Assembly: GCA_031179165.1 (NCBI GenBank)
Contig: JAPSIC010000009.1
Coordinates: 1-45,350, forward strand
Source: Brevibacterium sp.
Lineage (GTDB): Bacteria > Actinomycetota > Actinomycetes > Actinomycetales > Brevibacteriaceae
DNA length: 45,350 bases
Direction: 5' to 3'
Below, piece after piece: positions 24,581 to 36,453 of this stretch. The stretch's first letter is position 1, and every line of letters begins with the position of its first letter. The translations under genes were made by a program, and so were the position numbers. Under the pieces are notes generated by a model that ran no database searches, had not been told where the DNA came from, and saw nothing but the letters and a program-made list of their open reading frames with translations.

Positions 24581-27235
24581 ATGAAGACGGCAGAGATCAA
24601 ACAACGCTGGTTGGACTACTTCGAAGCGAACGGGCACGCGGTGGTCCCCTCGGCGTCGGTGATCAGCTCCGACCCGTCCATCCTGTTCAACATCGCGGGC
24701 ATGGTCCAGTTCATCCCGTACCTGACGGGCCGCGAGCCCGCTCCCTTCCCGCGGGCGACCAGTGTCCAGAAGTGCGTGCGCACCGGCGACATCGAAGAGG
24801 TCGGCAAGACGACCCGGCACGGCACGTTCTTCCAGATGAACGGCAACTTCTCCTTCGGCGACTACTTCAAGCGCGAAGCCATCCGCTTCGCCTGGGGACT
24901 GCTGACGACCGGCGTCGAGAACGGCGGACTCGGATTCGACCCGGATCTGCTCTGGGCCACGGTGCACGAGGACGACCTCGAGACCATCGACCTGTGGCTG
25001 GAGGAGACCTCCATCCCGCGTGAGCGCATCCAGTCCCGCGGCAACGAGGACAACTTCTGGCACACCGGCCAGCCGGGTCCCGGCGGATACTGCTCGGAGA
25101 TCTACTACGACCGCGGACCCGCCTACGGCGTCGAGGGCGGCCCCGTCGCCGACGAGGACCGCTTCATCGAGATCTGGAACCTCGTGTTCATGGAGTTCGA
25201 GCTCTCCGCCGTCCGCTCCAAGGTCGACTTCGACATCGCCGGGGAGCTGCCGGCGAAGAACATCGACACCGGGATGGGACTCGAACGGGTCGCGTTCCTG
25301 CTCCAGGGCGTCGAGAACATGTATGAGATCGACGAGGTCTTCCCCGTCATCGAAGCCGCCAGCCGACTCTCCGGCCACGCCTACGGGGCCAAGGAGTCCG
25401 AGGATGTGCAGATGCGCGTCGTCGCCGACCACGTCCGCTCCGCCCTGATCATCATCGGCGACGGGGTCCGCCCCGGCAACGAGGGTCGCGGCTACATCCT
25501 GCGCCGACTCCTCCGCCGCGCCGTGCGCGCGATGCGCCTGCTCGGCGTCACCACCGAGGTCCTGCCCGAGCTGCTGCCCGTGTCGATGGAGGCGATGAAG
25601 TCCTCCTACCCCGAACTGGAGTCGGACTTCGACCGGATCTCGCGCGTCGCCTACGCGGAGGAGAAGGCGTTCCTGCGCACCCTCGAGTCGGGCACGCAGC
25701 TGTTCGAGAACGCCGCGGCCTCCCTCGGCCGGGGACAGTCGACGATCAGCGGCGACGTCGCGTTCGCACTCCACGACACCCACGGCTTCCCGATCGACCT
25801 GACCCTGGAGATGGCCGCCGAACACGGCGTGTCCGTCGACGAAGAGGGATTCCGGTCGCTCATGGCCGAACAGCGCCAGCGGGCCAAGGCCGATGCCAAG
25901 GCGAAGAAGGGCGGTGACCACACCGACCTCTCCGCCTACTCGGCCCTGCTCGAGGAGGGGGCGCCGAAGTTCGTCGGCTACGACCAGCTCGACGCCGACT
26001 CCCGGGTGCGCGGGATCATCGCCGATGGCCAGTCCCGCGAGGTGCTCACCGAAGGCGAGACCGCCGACCTGATCCTCGACCTGACCCCGTTCTACGCCGA
26101 ATCCGGTGGCCAGCGCGCCGACGTCGGGCTGATCAAGGGCGACGGGTTCACCGCCCGCGTCCTCGACGTGCAGAACCCGATCAAGGGACTGCCCGTCCAC
26201 CGGGTCGAGGTCGTGGCGGGCGAGATCCGGGTCGGCTCCGACGTTCTCGCCACCGTCGACCACGACCACCGCTTCCAGGGCTCCCAGGCCCACACCGCCA
26301 CCCACCTCGTGCACGCGGCCCTGCGGGAGATCCTCGGCAGCCACGCCGTCCAGGCCGGTTCGCTCAACCAGCCCGGCTACATGCGCTTCGACTACTCGTT
26401 CCCGGAGGCGCCGAGCCCGCAGATGAAGGCCGAGATCGAGGACGTCGCCAACCTCGCGGTGCGCTCGAACTACGAGGTCGGCACCGAATACCTGCCCTTC
26501 GACGTGGCGCGGAAGACCGGCGCCCTGGCACTGTTCGGGGAGAAGTACCCCAGCGTCGTGCGCGTCGTCGACATCGGGGGTCCGTTCTCCCGCGAGCTCT
26601 GCGGCGGCACCCACGTCGGCGCCTCCGCCGAGGTGGGTCCGATCTCCGTGCTCTCCGAAGCCTCCGTCGGATCCGGGGTCCGCCGGATCGAGGCCGCCGT
26701 GGGAATGGACGCATTCCGCTCCCTGGCCGCGGAGCGGGCCATCGTGTCCTCCCTCTCGGAGATGCTCAAGGTCCCCGGACCGCATGTGCGCGATCGGGTC
26801 TCCGACCTGATGAGCAGGCTCAAGGACGCGGAGAAGGAGATCTCCCGCCTCAAGTCCCAGCAGCTGCTGGCTCAGGCCGGACAGTTCCTCGACTCCGCCG
26901 AACGGATCGGGTCGACCCTCTTCGTCGTCGCCGAGCTCGGCGACGTGTCGAATGCCGGGGACATCCGCACCGTCGTCACCGACCTGCGCTCCCGGGTCTC
27001 CGACCAGTCGGCCGTGATCCTCGGCGTCGGCACCAGCGGCTCGAAGCCGGTCGTCGTCATCGCCACCACCTCGGCCGCGCGCGAGTCGGGCAACCAGGCC
27101 GGGAAGCTCGTCGGACTGGCCTGCCGCGAACTCGGCGGCGGGGGAGGCGGTAAGCCGGACCTCGCCCAGGGCGGCGGCAGCGACGTCGACGCGATCCCAG
27201 CCGCCGTGGCGGCGGTGAAGGCGGCATTGCAGTGA
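24581..27235 (+). CDS. alaS: alanyl-tRNA synthetase
   Basis: Class II synthetase charging tRNA-Ala, with editing of mischarged Ser and Gly. The 884-residue protein has the catalytic domain (start MKTAEIKQRWLDYFEANGH, motif 2 region HGTFFQMNGNFSFGDYFK), the tRNA-recognition domain, the editing domain with HTATHLVHAAL and the zinc-site motif ELCGGTHV, and the C-Ala dimerisation domain ending in a Gly-rich ELGGGGGGKPDLAQGGG. ATG 24581 is chosen because GAAAGG (24569-24574) precedes it. The stop overlaps ruvX as GTGA, opening a long coupled operon with ruvX, mltG and aroE. The leader contains an unusual repeat array. Confidence 0.97.
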   Translation: MKTAEIKQRWLDYFEANGHAVVPSASVISSDPSILFNIAGMVQFIPYLTGREPAPFPRATSVQKCVRTGDIEEVGKTTRHGTFFQMNGNFSFGDYFKREAIRFAWGLLTTGVENGGLGFDPDLLWATVHEDDLETIDLWLEETSIPRERIQSRGNEDNFWHTGQPGPGGYCSEIYYDRGPAYGVEGGPVADEDRFIEIWNLVFMEFELSAVRSKVDFDIAGELPAKNIDTGMGLERVAFLLQGVENMYEIDEVFPVIEAASRLSGHAYGAKESEDVQMRVVADHVRSALIIIGDGVRPGNEGRGYILRRLLRRAVRAMRLLGVTTEVLPELLPVSMEAMKSSYPELESDFDRISRVAYAEEKAFLRTLESGTQLFENAAASLGRGQSTISGDVAFALHDTHGFPIDLTLEMAAEHGVSVDEEGFRSLMAEQRQRAKADAKAKKGGDHTDLSAYSALLEEGAPKFVGYDQLDADSRVRGIIADGQSREVLTEGETADLILDLTPFYAESGGQRADVGLIKGDGFTARVLDVQNPIKGLPVHRVEVVAGEIRVGSDVLATVDHDHRFQGSQAHTATHLVHAALREILGSHAVQAGSLNQPGYMRFDYSFPEAPSPQMKAEIEDVANLAVRSNYEVGTEYLPFDVARKTGALALFGEKYPSVVRVVDIGGPFSRELCGGTHVGASAEVGPISVLSEASVGSGVRRIEAAVGMDAFRSLAAERAIVSSLSEMLKVPGPHVRDRVSDLMSRLKDAEKEISRLKSQQLLAQAGQFLDSAERIGSTLFVVAELGDVSNAGDIRTVVTDLRSRVSDQSAVILGVGTSGSKPVVVIATTSAARESGNQAGKLVGLACRELGGGGGGKPDLAQGGGSDVDAIPAAVAAVKAALQ

Positions 27236-27708
27236 GCTTCCGCCGGGGCCGCCGGCTCGGCCTCGACATCGGCTCCGTCCGGATCGGGGTCGCGACCAGC
27301 GACCCCGACGGGATTCTCGCGACCCCGCTGACGGTGGTGCGGCGCGGCGACGAACCGGCCGCGCTGCGGCAGCTGGCCGAGATCATCGATGAATACGAGC
27401 CGATCGAGATCCTCGTCGGCGATCCCAAGTCGCTCGACGGTGCGGCTCGCACCGCGGCGGCGGACGCGCTCGCGTTCGCCCGCCGGATCGGGGAGTCCAC
27501 CGCGACGCCGATCCGCCTCGTCGACGAGCGCTTCACCACCGCCGAGGCACATCAGGCCCTGGCCGCGGCGGGGAGGAACTCCCGTCAACGGCGCGAGATC
27601 GTCGACGCGCAGGCCGCCGTCATCATCCTGCAGCACGCACTCGAGTACGAGCACAATACGGGCGCAGCGGCAGGTCGCCAGATGCCGCTGACGGAGGGAG
27701 AACCGTGA
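27232..27708 (+). CDS. ruvX: YqgF/RuvX family nuclease
   Basis: RNase H-fold protein of the YqgF/RuvX family, called a putative Holliday-junction resolvase; E. coli YqgF is linked to 16S rRNA 5'-end processing. The 158 residues start RRGRRLGLDIGSVRIGVATS with the first catalytic Asp, continue with IEILVGDPKSLDG, and end with the conserved DERFTTAEA and DAQAAVIILQHAL. GTG 27232 overlaps the alaS stop and its own stop overlaps mltG (GTGA on both sides), so translation is coupled. alaS-ruvX-mltG-aroE is the standard actinobacterial order. Confidence 0.94.
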   Translation: MSFRRGRRLGLDIGSVRIGVATSDPDGILATPLTVVRRGDEPAALRQLAEIIDEYEPIEILVGDPKSLDGAARTAAADALAFARRIGESTATPIRLVDERFTTAEAHQALAAAGRNSRQRREIVDAQAAVIILQHALEYEHNTGAAAGRQMPLTEGEP

Positions 27709-28883
27709 TCCAGTTCCCAGGTGAGTCCCCGGACACCGAGCCGGACGCCGAGCCGGACACCCCGTTCGCGGAGGACGAGGGGCTGTCGAGAGCCGAGATC
27801 CGAGCCAGGAAGCGGCGTCGGATGCTGCGGCGGCGCCGGACCACGGTGATCGTCACCCTCTGCGTGCTGATCTTCGGACTCGGCGGATTCTTCGCCTTCA
27901 GATCCGCCGGGGGCGCCGTCAGCGATCTGCTCGGCCCCAAAGGAGACTACGAAGGGCAGGGCACGAGCGAGGTCACCGTGGAGATCCCGCCGGGAGCATC
28001 CGCCCGCTCCGTGGCCAACCAGCTCGTCGAGGAGGGCGTGATCATGAACTCGGATCCCTTCCTCGACGAGATCGAACGCCGCGACGTGACGATCAAGGCG
28101 GGACCGGTGATCATGCGCGAGAAGATGAGCTCGGAGGCCGCGGTCGAAGCGCTGGTCAACCCCATCGCACCCCCGACGATGACGGTCGCCGAGGGGCGCC
28201 GGATCGACCAGATCAAGGCCACGATGGTCGAGTCCGGGATGAAGGGCGAAGAGGTCGACAAGGCCATCGACGGCAAGACCCCGCAGGACTACGGTCTCGA
28301 CGTCGAGGCTCCCAGCCTCGAGGGGTACCTGTACCCGGCCACCTACGACCTCCGCCAGTCCAAGACGGCCGAGGACATCGTGGCCGAGATGGTCGACAAG
28401 ACCGCCGCCGAGCTCGAGACCGCCGGCATCAAGGCCGCCGACGCCAACCGGATCCTCACCCTGGCCAGTCTCGTCGAGATCGAGTCACCGGGGGACCAGG
28501 AGACCCGACGGAAGGTCGCGCGCGTCTTCCTCAACCGCATCTCGGAGGACTCCCAGACCGGTCAGCTGCTCCAATCGGATGCGACCGTGGCCTACATCCA
28601 CGGTGCCCGCAGCGACCTCACCACCACCAAGGAGGAGCGGGCCTCGGACAACCCGTACAACACCTACAAGCACAAGGGCCTGCCGCCGGGCCCGATCAAC
28701 TCACCGAGCTCCGGTGCCGTCGAGGCCGCCCTCGACCCGGCCGACGGTCCGTGGCAGTTCTTCGTCGCGACGAACCCGGACACGGGGGAGACGAAGTTCG
28801 CCGAGACCTACGACGAACACCGCAAGAACGTCGAGATCTACCGGAAATGGCTGCGCGAGCATCGGGACGAGACCGGGAAATGA
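27705..28883 (+). CDS. mltG: endolytic murein transglycosylase MltG (YceG family)
   Basis: Membrane-bound lytic transglycosylase that cuts nascent peptidoglycan strands and may act as a chain terminator. The 392 residues consist of an acidic cytoplasmic N-terminus (1-46, with the basic run ARKRRRMLRRRR before the membrane), a membrane segment (47-66), and an extracellular domain with a LysM-like part and the YceG catalytic part. The catalytic Glu is E258 in LASLVEIES; the late signature YNTYKHKGLPPGPINSP is intact. GTG 27705 overlaps the ruvX stop, and its stop overlaps aroE (ATGA). Confidence 0.95.
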   Translation: MIQFPGESPDTEPDAEPDTPFAEDEGLSRAEIRARKRRRMLRRRRTTVIVTLCVLIFGLGGFFAFRSAGGAVSDLLGPKGDYEGQGTSEVTVEIPPGASARSVANQLVEEGVIMNSDPFLDEIERRDVTIKAGPVIMREKMSSEAAVEALVNPIAPPTMTVAEGRRIDQIKATMVESGMKGEEVDKAIDGKTPQDYGLDVEAPSLEGYLYPATYDLRQSKTAEDIVAEMVDKTAAELETAGIKAADANRILTLASLVEIESPGDQETRRKVARVFLNRISEDSQTGQLLQSDATVAYIHGARSDLTTTKEERASDNPYNTYKHKGLPPGPINSPSSGAVEAALDPADGPWQFFVATNPDTGETKFAETYDEHRKNVEIYRKWLREHRDETGK

Positions 28884-29827
28884 CGATCACCGCCGCGGTC
28901 CTGGGCCGCCCGATCGCGCACTCGAAATCCCCTCTGCTCCACCGGGCGGCGTTCGCGGCGCTCGGACTCGAGGACGGTGAGTACCTGCGCTTCGACGTCG
29001 GTGCCGAGGAGCTCGAGTCCTTCCTCTCCGCGCACGCGGAGTTCACCGGCTTCTCGCTGACGATGCCGCTCAAGGAGCGCCTCGTCGAACTGGCCAGGCG
29101 GTTCGGCTGGGAGCTCGACGACACGGCGGCGCTGACCGGTGTGGGCAACACCTGGGTGCGGTCCGAGGCCTCGACGCTCGTCGCGAACACCGACGTGCAG
29201 GGGATCATCGGCGCCATCGTCGCCCCTCTGACCGCCGCACGCGCCGGGTCGGTGGCGGCGTCGACGGCCCGGGTCGGGACCGCGATCGCCGAGTCGGCGG
29301 CCGGGGCGGGGTCGGCGGCCGGAACGGGGAAGGCTGTGATCCTCGGCGCCGGAGCCACCGCATGCTCGGCCGTCGTCGCCTGCGCGCGGCTGGGAATCGG
29401 CGAGATCGAGTTCCTGGTCCGCAATCCCGGCCGGGCGGCGAACGCCCTCGAGCTGTGCACCCGGCTCGGGCTGCGCTCGAGCACCGCGCCGCTGACCGAC
29501 CTCGGCCCGGCCGAGGTCCTCATCTCCACCCTCCCCGCCGAGGCGGCCCCCGACCTGCGATGGTCACCGGCGATCCGTGGGGGAGTCGCTCTCGACGTCG
29601 CCTACGCCACCGCGTCGGACTTCCTCGCGACCGCCGCCGCTCACGGCCTGACCCCCGTGCCCGGGACGGCCATGCTCGTCGAGCAGGCGGTGGAGCAGTT
29701 CATCATGTTCCTCTCCGCCGCCGGCGCAGCACCAGGCCCCGAGGAGCGCCGGATGGTCGCGGCCGCGATGCACGCCGCACTCGAGTCCGCGGACCCGCAC
29801 GCGCCTGCCCGTCCGGGCCCGAACTGA
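28880..29827 (+). CDS. aroE: shikimate dehydrogenase
   Basis: Reduces 3-dehydroshikimate to shikimate with NADPH. The 315-residue protein has the substrate site LGRPIAHSKSP (8-18), catalytic K65 in TMPLKERL, N90 and D105 (NTDVQG), and the Rossmann glycine motif VILGAGATACS (153-163). Between the two domains a ~30-residue Ala/Gly-rich stretch (about 120-150) lengthens it compared with the usual 270-290. ATG 28880 overlaps the mltG stop; the mltG frame continues unbroken to there. The prepilin peptidase gene starts 8 nt after the stop. Some genomes annotate such enzymes as shikimate/quinate dehydrogenase; the aro context supports aroE. Confidence 0.93.
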   Translation: MTITAAVLGRPIAHSKSPLLHRAAFAALGLEDGEYLRFDVGAEELESFLSAHAEFTGFSLTMPLKERLVELARRFGWELDDTAALTGVGNTWVRSEASTLVANTDVQGIIGAIVAPLTAARAGSVAASTARVGTAIAESAAGAGSAAGTGKAVILGAGATACSAVVACARLGIGEIEFLVRNPGRAANALELCTRLGLRSSTAPLTDLGPAEVLISTLPAEAAPDLRWSPAIRGGVALDVAYATASDFLATAAAHGLTPVPGTAMLVEQAVEQFIMFLSAAGAAPGPEERRMVAAAMHAALESADPHAPARPGPN

Positions 29828-29834
29828 GCCGGGG

Positions 29835-30536
29835 ATGACCGGGCACGGGTGGCTCGTCGTCCTCACCGTCGTCATCGCCGCCGCGACGGGACTGCTCATC
29901 GCCCGCGGCACCAGGTGGTGGATCGCCGACGCGGAGCAGACCGAGCTCCTCACCGCCTCCCGCTGGCACCGGCCAGGCCTCCTCGTCGCCATCGGGATCG
30001 GCATCGGCGCCGGGGTCACCCTGCTCCATCCCACCTCGGCGGGGTGGGGAGTCGACGTCGTCTTGCTGGCCCTGATCCTCGGGCCGGCCGCGGCAGCGAC
30101 CCCGTTCCTGTTCGTCGTCGACGTCCTCGTCCACCGCCTGCCCGACCGGCTCCTGTACCCGCTCATCGGCAGCGAGCTGCTCGTGCTCATCCTCGGCGGC
30201 CAGATCGGCGACCGCGGGATCTGGGTGTCCGCTCTCGCCGCCGCGATCGCCGGCACCGCCTTCTTCGGCCTGCTCCACCTGATCGGCAGGCTGCTGCAGG
30301 CCAGGACACTGGGCCTCGGCGACGTGAAGCTGGCGTTCGTCGTCGGCGCCGTCGCGGGAGTGCACTCGATCTGGGCGCTGGCCGGCGTCTTCGTCGTGAT
30401 GATGCTCATCGCCGGTGTCGTCTCCCTCATCGCCGCCGCCCGGGCGGGCCGCCTGGCCGGCACCGTCATCGCGTTCGGTCCGGCGATGCTATCCGGAATG
30501 TGGCTCGGGTCGGTGGCCAACCGATTCCTTTTGTAG
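29835..30536 (+). CDS. A24 family prepilin peptidase (short, no methylase domain)
   Basis: An aspartic membrane peptidase that trims type IV prepilin or Flp pilin leaders. The 233 residues form about six hydrophobic helices. Both A24 motif aspartates are recognisable: the first in [13 protein letters not shown], the second in [10 protein letters not shown]. The N-terminal cytoplasmic Cys-rich methyltransferase region of PilD is absent, as in TadV-like and many actinobacterial enzymes. No pilin or pilus-assembly gene is in the window; position between aroE and aroC is conserved in Actinobacteria. Its TAG stop forms the first three bases of the probable aroC -10 element. Confidence 0.88.
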   Translation: MTGHGWLVVLTVVIAAATGLLIARGTRWWIADAEQTELLTASRWHRPGLLVAIGIGIGAGVTLLHPTSAGWGVDVVLLALILGPAAAATPFLFVVDVLVHRLPDRLLYPLIGSELLVLILGGQIGDRGIWVSALAAAIAGTAFFGLLHLIGRLLQARTLGLGDVKLAFVVGAVAGVHSIWALAGVFVVMMLIAGVVSLIAAARAGRLAGTVIAFGPAMLSGMWLGSVANRFLL

Positions 30537-30539
30537 AAT
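30534..30539 (+). promoter_or_regulatory. putative -10 element of aroC, overlapping the upstream stop codon
   Basis: TAGAAT; its TAG is the stop codon of the prepilin peptidase gene. The aroC ATG begins 7 nt later with no ribosome binding site, so aroC is probably leaderless from this promoter. Confidence 0.5.
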
Positions 30540-30546
30540 CGGTGGA

Positions 30547-31740
30547 ATGTTGAGATGGCTGACCGCAGGCGAATCCCACGGCGAAGCGCTGGTCGGGATC
30601 ATTGAGGGGCTTCCCGCCCATGTTCCCGTCACCAGGAGCGATATCCAGACCAGTCTGGCCAGGCGCCGACTCGGCTACGGCCGGGGGGCGCGGATGAAGT
30701 TCGAAGCCGATGAGGTCCGCCTCCTCGGCGGCGTCCGCCACGGCCGCAGCCTCGGCTCACCGGTGGCGATCGAGGTCGCGAACACGGAATGGCCCAAGTG
30801 GGAGACCGTGATGAGCGCCGACCCCGTCGACCCCGACGAGCTCGAGGGCATGGCGCGCAACGCTCCGCTGACCCGCCCGCGCCCCGGGCACGCCGACATC
30901 GTCGGGATGCAGAAGTACGGCTTCGACGAGGCCCGGCCGATCCTCGAACGGGCCTCGGCCCGGGAGACCGCGATGCGCGTGGCCCTGGGCACCGTGGCCG
31001 CCAAGTTCCTCGCTGAGCTCGGCATCGGCCTCGTCGCCCACACCGTCGCCATCGGCGGCGTGGAGGCGCAGACCCCGATCGCCCTGCCGGTCGCCGCGGA
31101 CGTCGACGCGCTCGACGCCGATCCCGTGCGCTGCTTCGACCCCGAGCTCTCGGCCGGGATGGTCGCCGAGATCGATGCGGCGAAGAAGGCCGGCGACACC
31201 CTCGGCGGCGTCGTCGAGGTCCTCGCCTACGGGCTGCCCCCGGGGCTGGGCTCCCACGTCCACTGGGACCGCCGACTCGACTCCCGCCTGGCGGGAGCGC
31301 TGATGGGGATCCAGGCGATCAAGGGCGTCGAGGTCGGCGACGGCTTCCTCACCACCCGGCGTCCCGGCTCACAGGCCCATGACGAGCTCGAGGTCGGTCC
31401 CGAGGGATTCCGCCGCGCCAGCAACCGGGCCGGAGGCACGGAGGGCGGCATGTCGACCGGCGGCCCCCTGCGGGTGCGCGCCGGAATGAAGCCCATCGCG
31501 ACGGTGCCCCGGGCGCTGTCCACCGTCGACGTCACCACCGGTGAGGCCGCGAAGGCCAATCACCAGCGCTCCGACGTCTGCGCCGTCCCGGCCGCGGGCG
31601 TCGTCGCCGAGGCGATGGTCGCCCTGGTGCTGGCCGAAGCCGTGGTGGAGAAGTTCGGCGGAGACAGCGTGGACGAGACGAAACGGAACCTGGACGCCTA
31701 CCTGGCCGCCATTCCGGAGAACCTGCGCATCGGCCGATGA
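30547..31740 (+). CDS. aroC: chorismate synthase
   Basis: Converts 5-enolpyruvylshikimate-3-phosphate to chorismate using reduced FMN. The 397-residue protein opens [18 protein letters not shown], the family N-terminus, and contains [30 protein letters not shown] and the late [17 protein letters not shown]. The ATG at 30547 is chosen from this match; upstream in-frame sequence lies inside the prepilin peptidase gene. Its stop overlaps aroK as ATGA. It heads the aroC-aroK-aroB cluster. Dehydroquinase and EPSP synthase are not in the window. Confidence 0.97.
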   Translation: MLRWLTAGESHGEALVGIIEGLPAHVPVTRSDIQTSLARRRLGYGRGARMKFEADEVRLLGGVRHGRSLGSPVAIEVANTEWPKWETVMSADPVDPDELEGMARNAPLTRPRPGHADIVGMQKYGFDEARPILERASARETAMRVALGTVAAKFLAELGIGLVAHTVAIGGVEAQTPIALPVAADVDALDADPVRCFDPELSAGMVAEIDAAKKAGDTLGGVVEVLAYGLPPGLGSHVHWDRRLDSRLAGALMGIQAIKGVEVGDGFLTTRRPGSQAHDELEVGPEGFRRASNRAGGTEGGMSTGGPLRVRAGMKPIATVPRALSTVDVTTGEAAKANHQRSDVCAVPAAGVVAEAMVALVLAEAVVEKFGGDSVDETKRNLDAYLAAIPENLRIGR

Positions 31741-32363
31741 CCGGAGACACCCCGCTGCCGAAGCCGGTTCCCCCCGTGGAGCCGGTGCCCGCGGCCCACT
31801 CCCGGATCGTGCTCACCGGTCCGCCCGCGGCCGGCAAGTCGACGATCGGCCGACTCCTGGCCGAGCGGCTGGACCTGCCGCTCATCGACACCGACGCGAA
31901 CATCGTCGACCAGTACGGAGTGATCGCCGAGATCTTCGTCGAGCGCGGGGAGGACTACTTCCGCCGGGTCGAACGGGAGGTCGTGCGCCGAGCCCTGCGC
32001 CGGCTGCTCGACCGGCCCGGGATCGTGTCCCTGGGCGGAGGCGCCATCCTCAACCCGGGCACCCGCGCGCAGCTCAAGCACCCGGCGATCAGGGTCGTCC
32101 ACATCGACATCGACGCCGAGACGGTCGCGACCCGGCTCAACTCCCCACATCGGCCGCTGCTGCGCGGGGAGGGCTCCCCGGTCGAGAACTGGAAGGCGCT
32201 CGTCAAGGAGCGCGAACCGCTCTACGAGCAGGTCGCGACCTTCCGGGTCCACGCCTCGAACTCGCCGCCGTCGACGATCGTCAACCGGATCGTCGACGTC
32301 CTGACCAAGCTGCAGCGGGCCGAGGAGTACGCGAAGTACTCCAACCCGCCCGAGACCCGCTGA
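31737..32363 (+). CDS. aroK: shikimate kinase
   Basis: P-loop kinase phosphorylating shikimate. Walker A is [15 protein letters not shown] carries the Mg/shikimate Asp, [13 protein letters not shown] the shikimate-binding Arg, and [10 protein letters not shown] the glycine loop. At 208 residues it exceeds the usual ~170: about 20 Pro-rich N-terminal residues precede the core and a short tail follows. ATG 31737 overlaps the aroC stop, so the extension is probably translated. Coupled to aroC and 58 nt upstream of aroB. Confidence 0.94.
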   Translation: MTGDTPLPKPVPPVEPVPAAHSRIVLTGPPAAGKSTIGRLLAERLDLPLIDTDANIVDQYGVIAEIFVERGEDYFRRVEREVVRRALRRLLDRPGIVSLGGGAILNPGTRAQLKHPAIRVVHIDIDAETVATRLNSPHRPLLRGEGSPVENWKALVKEREPLYEQVATFRVHASNSPPSTIVNRIVDVLTKLQRAEEYAKYSNPPETR

Positions 32364-32375
32364 GCGCCGCGGGGT

Positions 32376-32381
32376 TAGGCT
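32376..32381 (+). promoter_or_regulatory. possible -10 element of aroB
   Basis: TAGGCT in the 58-nt gap between aroK and aroB, about 40 nt before the aroB ATG. No clear -35; read-through from aroC-aroK is also likely. Confidence 0.3.
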
Positions 32382-32421
32382 TGGCCCAGCACCGAAGACG
32401 ACCGAAGTGGGAAGAACGCAG

Positions 32422-33549
32422 ATGACAGTGACAAGAATCGACGTCGACGCCGGCGGAAGCTACCCGGTCCTGGTGGGCCAGGGCCTGCTGGGACAGCTGC
32501 CGGAGCTGCTCGGCCCCCGGGTGGAGAAGGTCCTCGTCATCCACCCGCGCGCTCTGCGGACGACCGGTGAGACCCTCCGCGACGACCTGCGCTCCCTCGG
32601 CCTCGACGCGATCGTCGCCGAGATCCCCGACGCCGAGGAGGCCAAGCACGTCCAGGTCGCGGCCTTCTGCTGGCAGGTGCTGGGGCAGTCCGACTTCACC
32701 CGCACCGATGCCGTCATCACCCTCGGCGGGGGAGCGGTGAGCGACCTCGGCGGATTCGTCGCCGCCACCTGGCTGCGCGGCATCTCCGTCATCCACATCC
32801 CGACCACGGTGCTCGGCATGGTCGACGCCTCCATCGGGGGCAAGACCGGCATCAACACGGCCGAGGGGAAGAACCTCGTCGGATCCTTCCACGCCCCGAC
32901 CGGCGTCCTCGTCGACCTCGACACCATCCGGACCCTGCCCGAGCACGAACTCTTCACCGGGCTCGCCGAGGTGGTCAAGACCGGCTTCATCGCCGATCCG
33001 GCGATCCTCGACCTCGTCGCCGACCATTCGAAGGCTGAGATCGCCGAGGTCGACGGGCCGGTGCTGCGCGAGCTCATCGAACGCTCCATCGCCGTCAAGG
33101 CCGATGTCGTGTCGGCGGACTTCACGGAGTCGGGCCGGCGCGAGATCCTCAACTACGGCCACACCCTCGGCCACGCGATCGAGCACAAGGAGCGCTACCA
33201 GTGGCGCCACGGCGCCGCCGTGTCCGTGGGCATGGTGTTCGCCGCCGAGGTGGCCGCCATGGTCAAGAGCCTGCCCACGGACATCGTCGACCTCCATCGC
33301 GAGCTGCTGGGCAAGCTCGGTCTGCCCATCGGCTACCGCGCCGACGTCTGGCCGCAGCTGCTGGAGACGATGAAGCGGGACAAGAAGGCGCGCGGGTCCA
33401 TGCTGCGCATGGTGCTGCTGTCCGACATCGCCCAGCCGTCGACGGTCGAGATCCCCGACGTCTCGATCCTCCACACCGCCTACCAGGAGATCGGCGAGGA
33501 GTCGCCGCGGGTGCCCCTCGGCGGTGACCTGGGCCTGCGCGCCACGTGA
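32422..33549 (+). CDS. aroB: 3-dehydroquinate synthase
   Basis: Makes 3-dehydroquinate from DAHP with NAD+ and a divalent metal, the second shikimate step. The 375-residue protein has the NAD-binding loop LGGGAVSDLGGFVAAT, the signature IPTTVLGMVDASIGGKTGIN, the metal ligands in the Glu/His region (LAEVVKTGFI, GHTLGHAIE) and KRDKKARGSMLRMVLL. ATG 32422 is favoured over GTG 32407 because GGAAGA lies between them and the resulting MTVTRIDVDAGGSYPVLVG matches the family. In mycobacteria aroQ and pepQ lie between aroB and efp; here the gap is 218 nt with no gene. Confidence 0.96.
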   Translation: MTVTRIDVDAGGSYPVLVGQGLLGQLPELLGPRVEKVLVIHPRALRTTGETLRDDLRSLGLDAIVAEIPDAEEAKHVQVAAFCWQVLGQSDFTRTDAVITLGGGAVSDLGGFVAATWLRGISVIHIPTTVLGMVDASIGGKTGINTAEGKNLVGSFHAPTGVLVDLDTIRTLPEHELFTGLAEVVKTGFIADPAILDLVADHSKAEIAEVDGPVLRELIERSIAVKADVVSADFTESGRREILNYGHTLGHAIEHKERYQWRHGAAVSVGMVFAAEVAAMVKSLPTDIVDLHRELLGKLGLPIGYRADVWPQLLETMKRDKKARGSMLRMVLLSDIAQPSTVEIPDVSILHTAYQEIGEESPRVPLGGDLGLRAT

Positions 33550-33589
33550 GATCCGACACGGCCGCGAGGTGAGCCCGGGCGCGGATCCC

Positions 33590-33610
33590 CGGCCGGACCG
33601 GTGCCGGCCG
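33590..33610 (+). terminator. GC-rich hairpin after aroB
   Basis: Arms CGGCCGG (33590-33596) and CCGGCCG (33604-33610) with a 7-nt loop, 41 nt after the aroB stop. There is no T run; a possible terminator for the aro genes. Confidence 0.35.
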
Positions 33611-33674
33611 CCCGCGCCCGGACCCACCCGACGGGCCCGGCACCGCTCGCGGGCGTGCAGGGCTGTCGGGAGCT

Positions 33675-33683
33675 TGATAGAAT
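33675..33683 (+). promoter_or_regulatory. efp-nusB promoter (extended -10)
   Basis: TTGATAGAAT gives an extended -10, TGA-TAGAAT (33675-33683), about 85 nt before the efp start. No good -35, which extended -10 promoters need less. Confidence 0.5.
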
Positions 33684-33767
33684 CGATGATTGGCAAAACT
33701 GCCTGCTCGCTCCGGCCTCCGCCGTGATCGACGAGGCGGGCGGAACTCAACCTTGAAGGACGGATCA

Positions 33768-36445
<2,678 letters not shown>

Positions 36446-36453
<8 letters not shown>

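Noticed and set aside
24539-26785. A 748-codon minus-strand open frame opposite alaS
   Set aside because: Antisense shadow of alaS with no domain similarity or ribosome binding site; similar long shadows lie opposite aspS, rarA, pyrC and rel.
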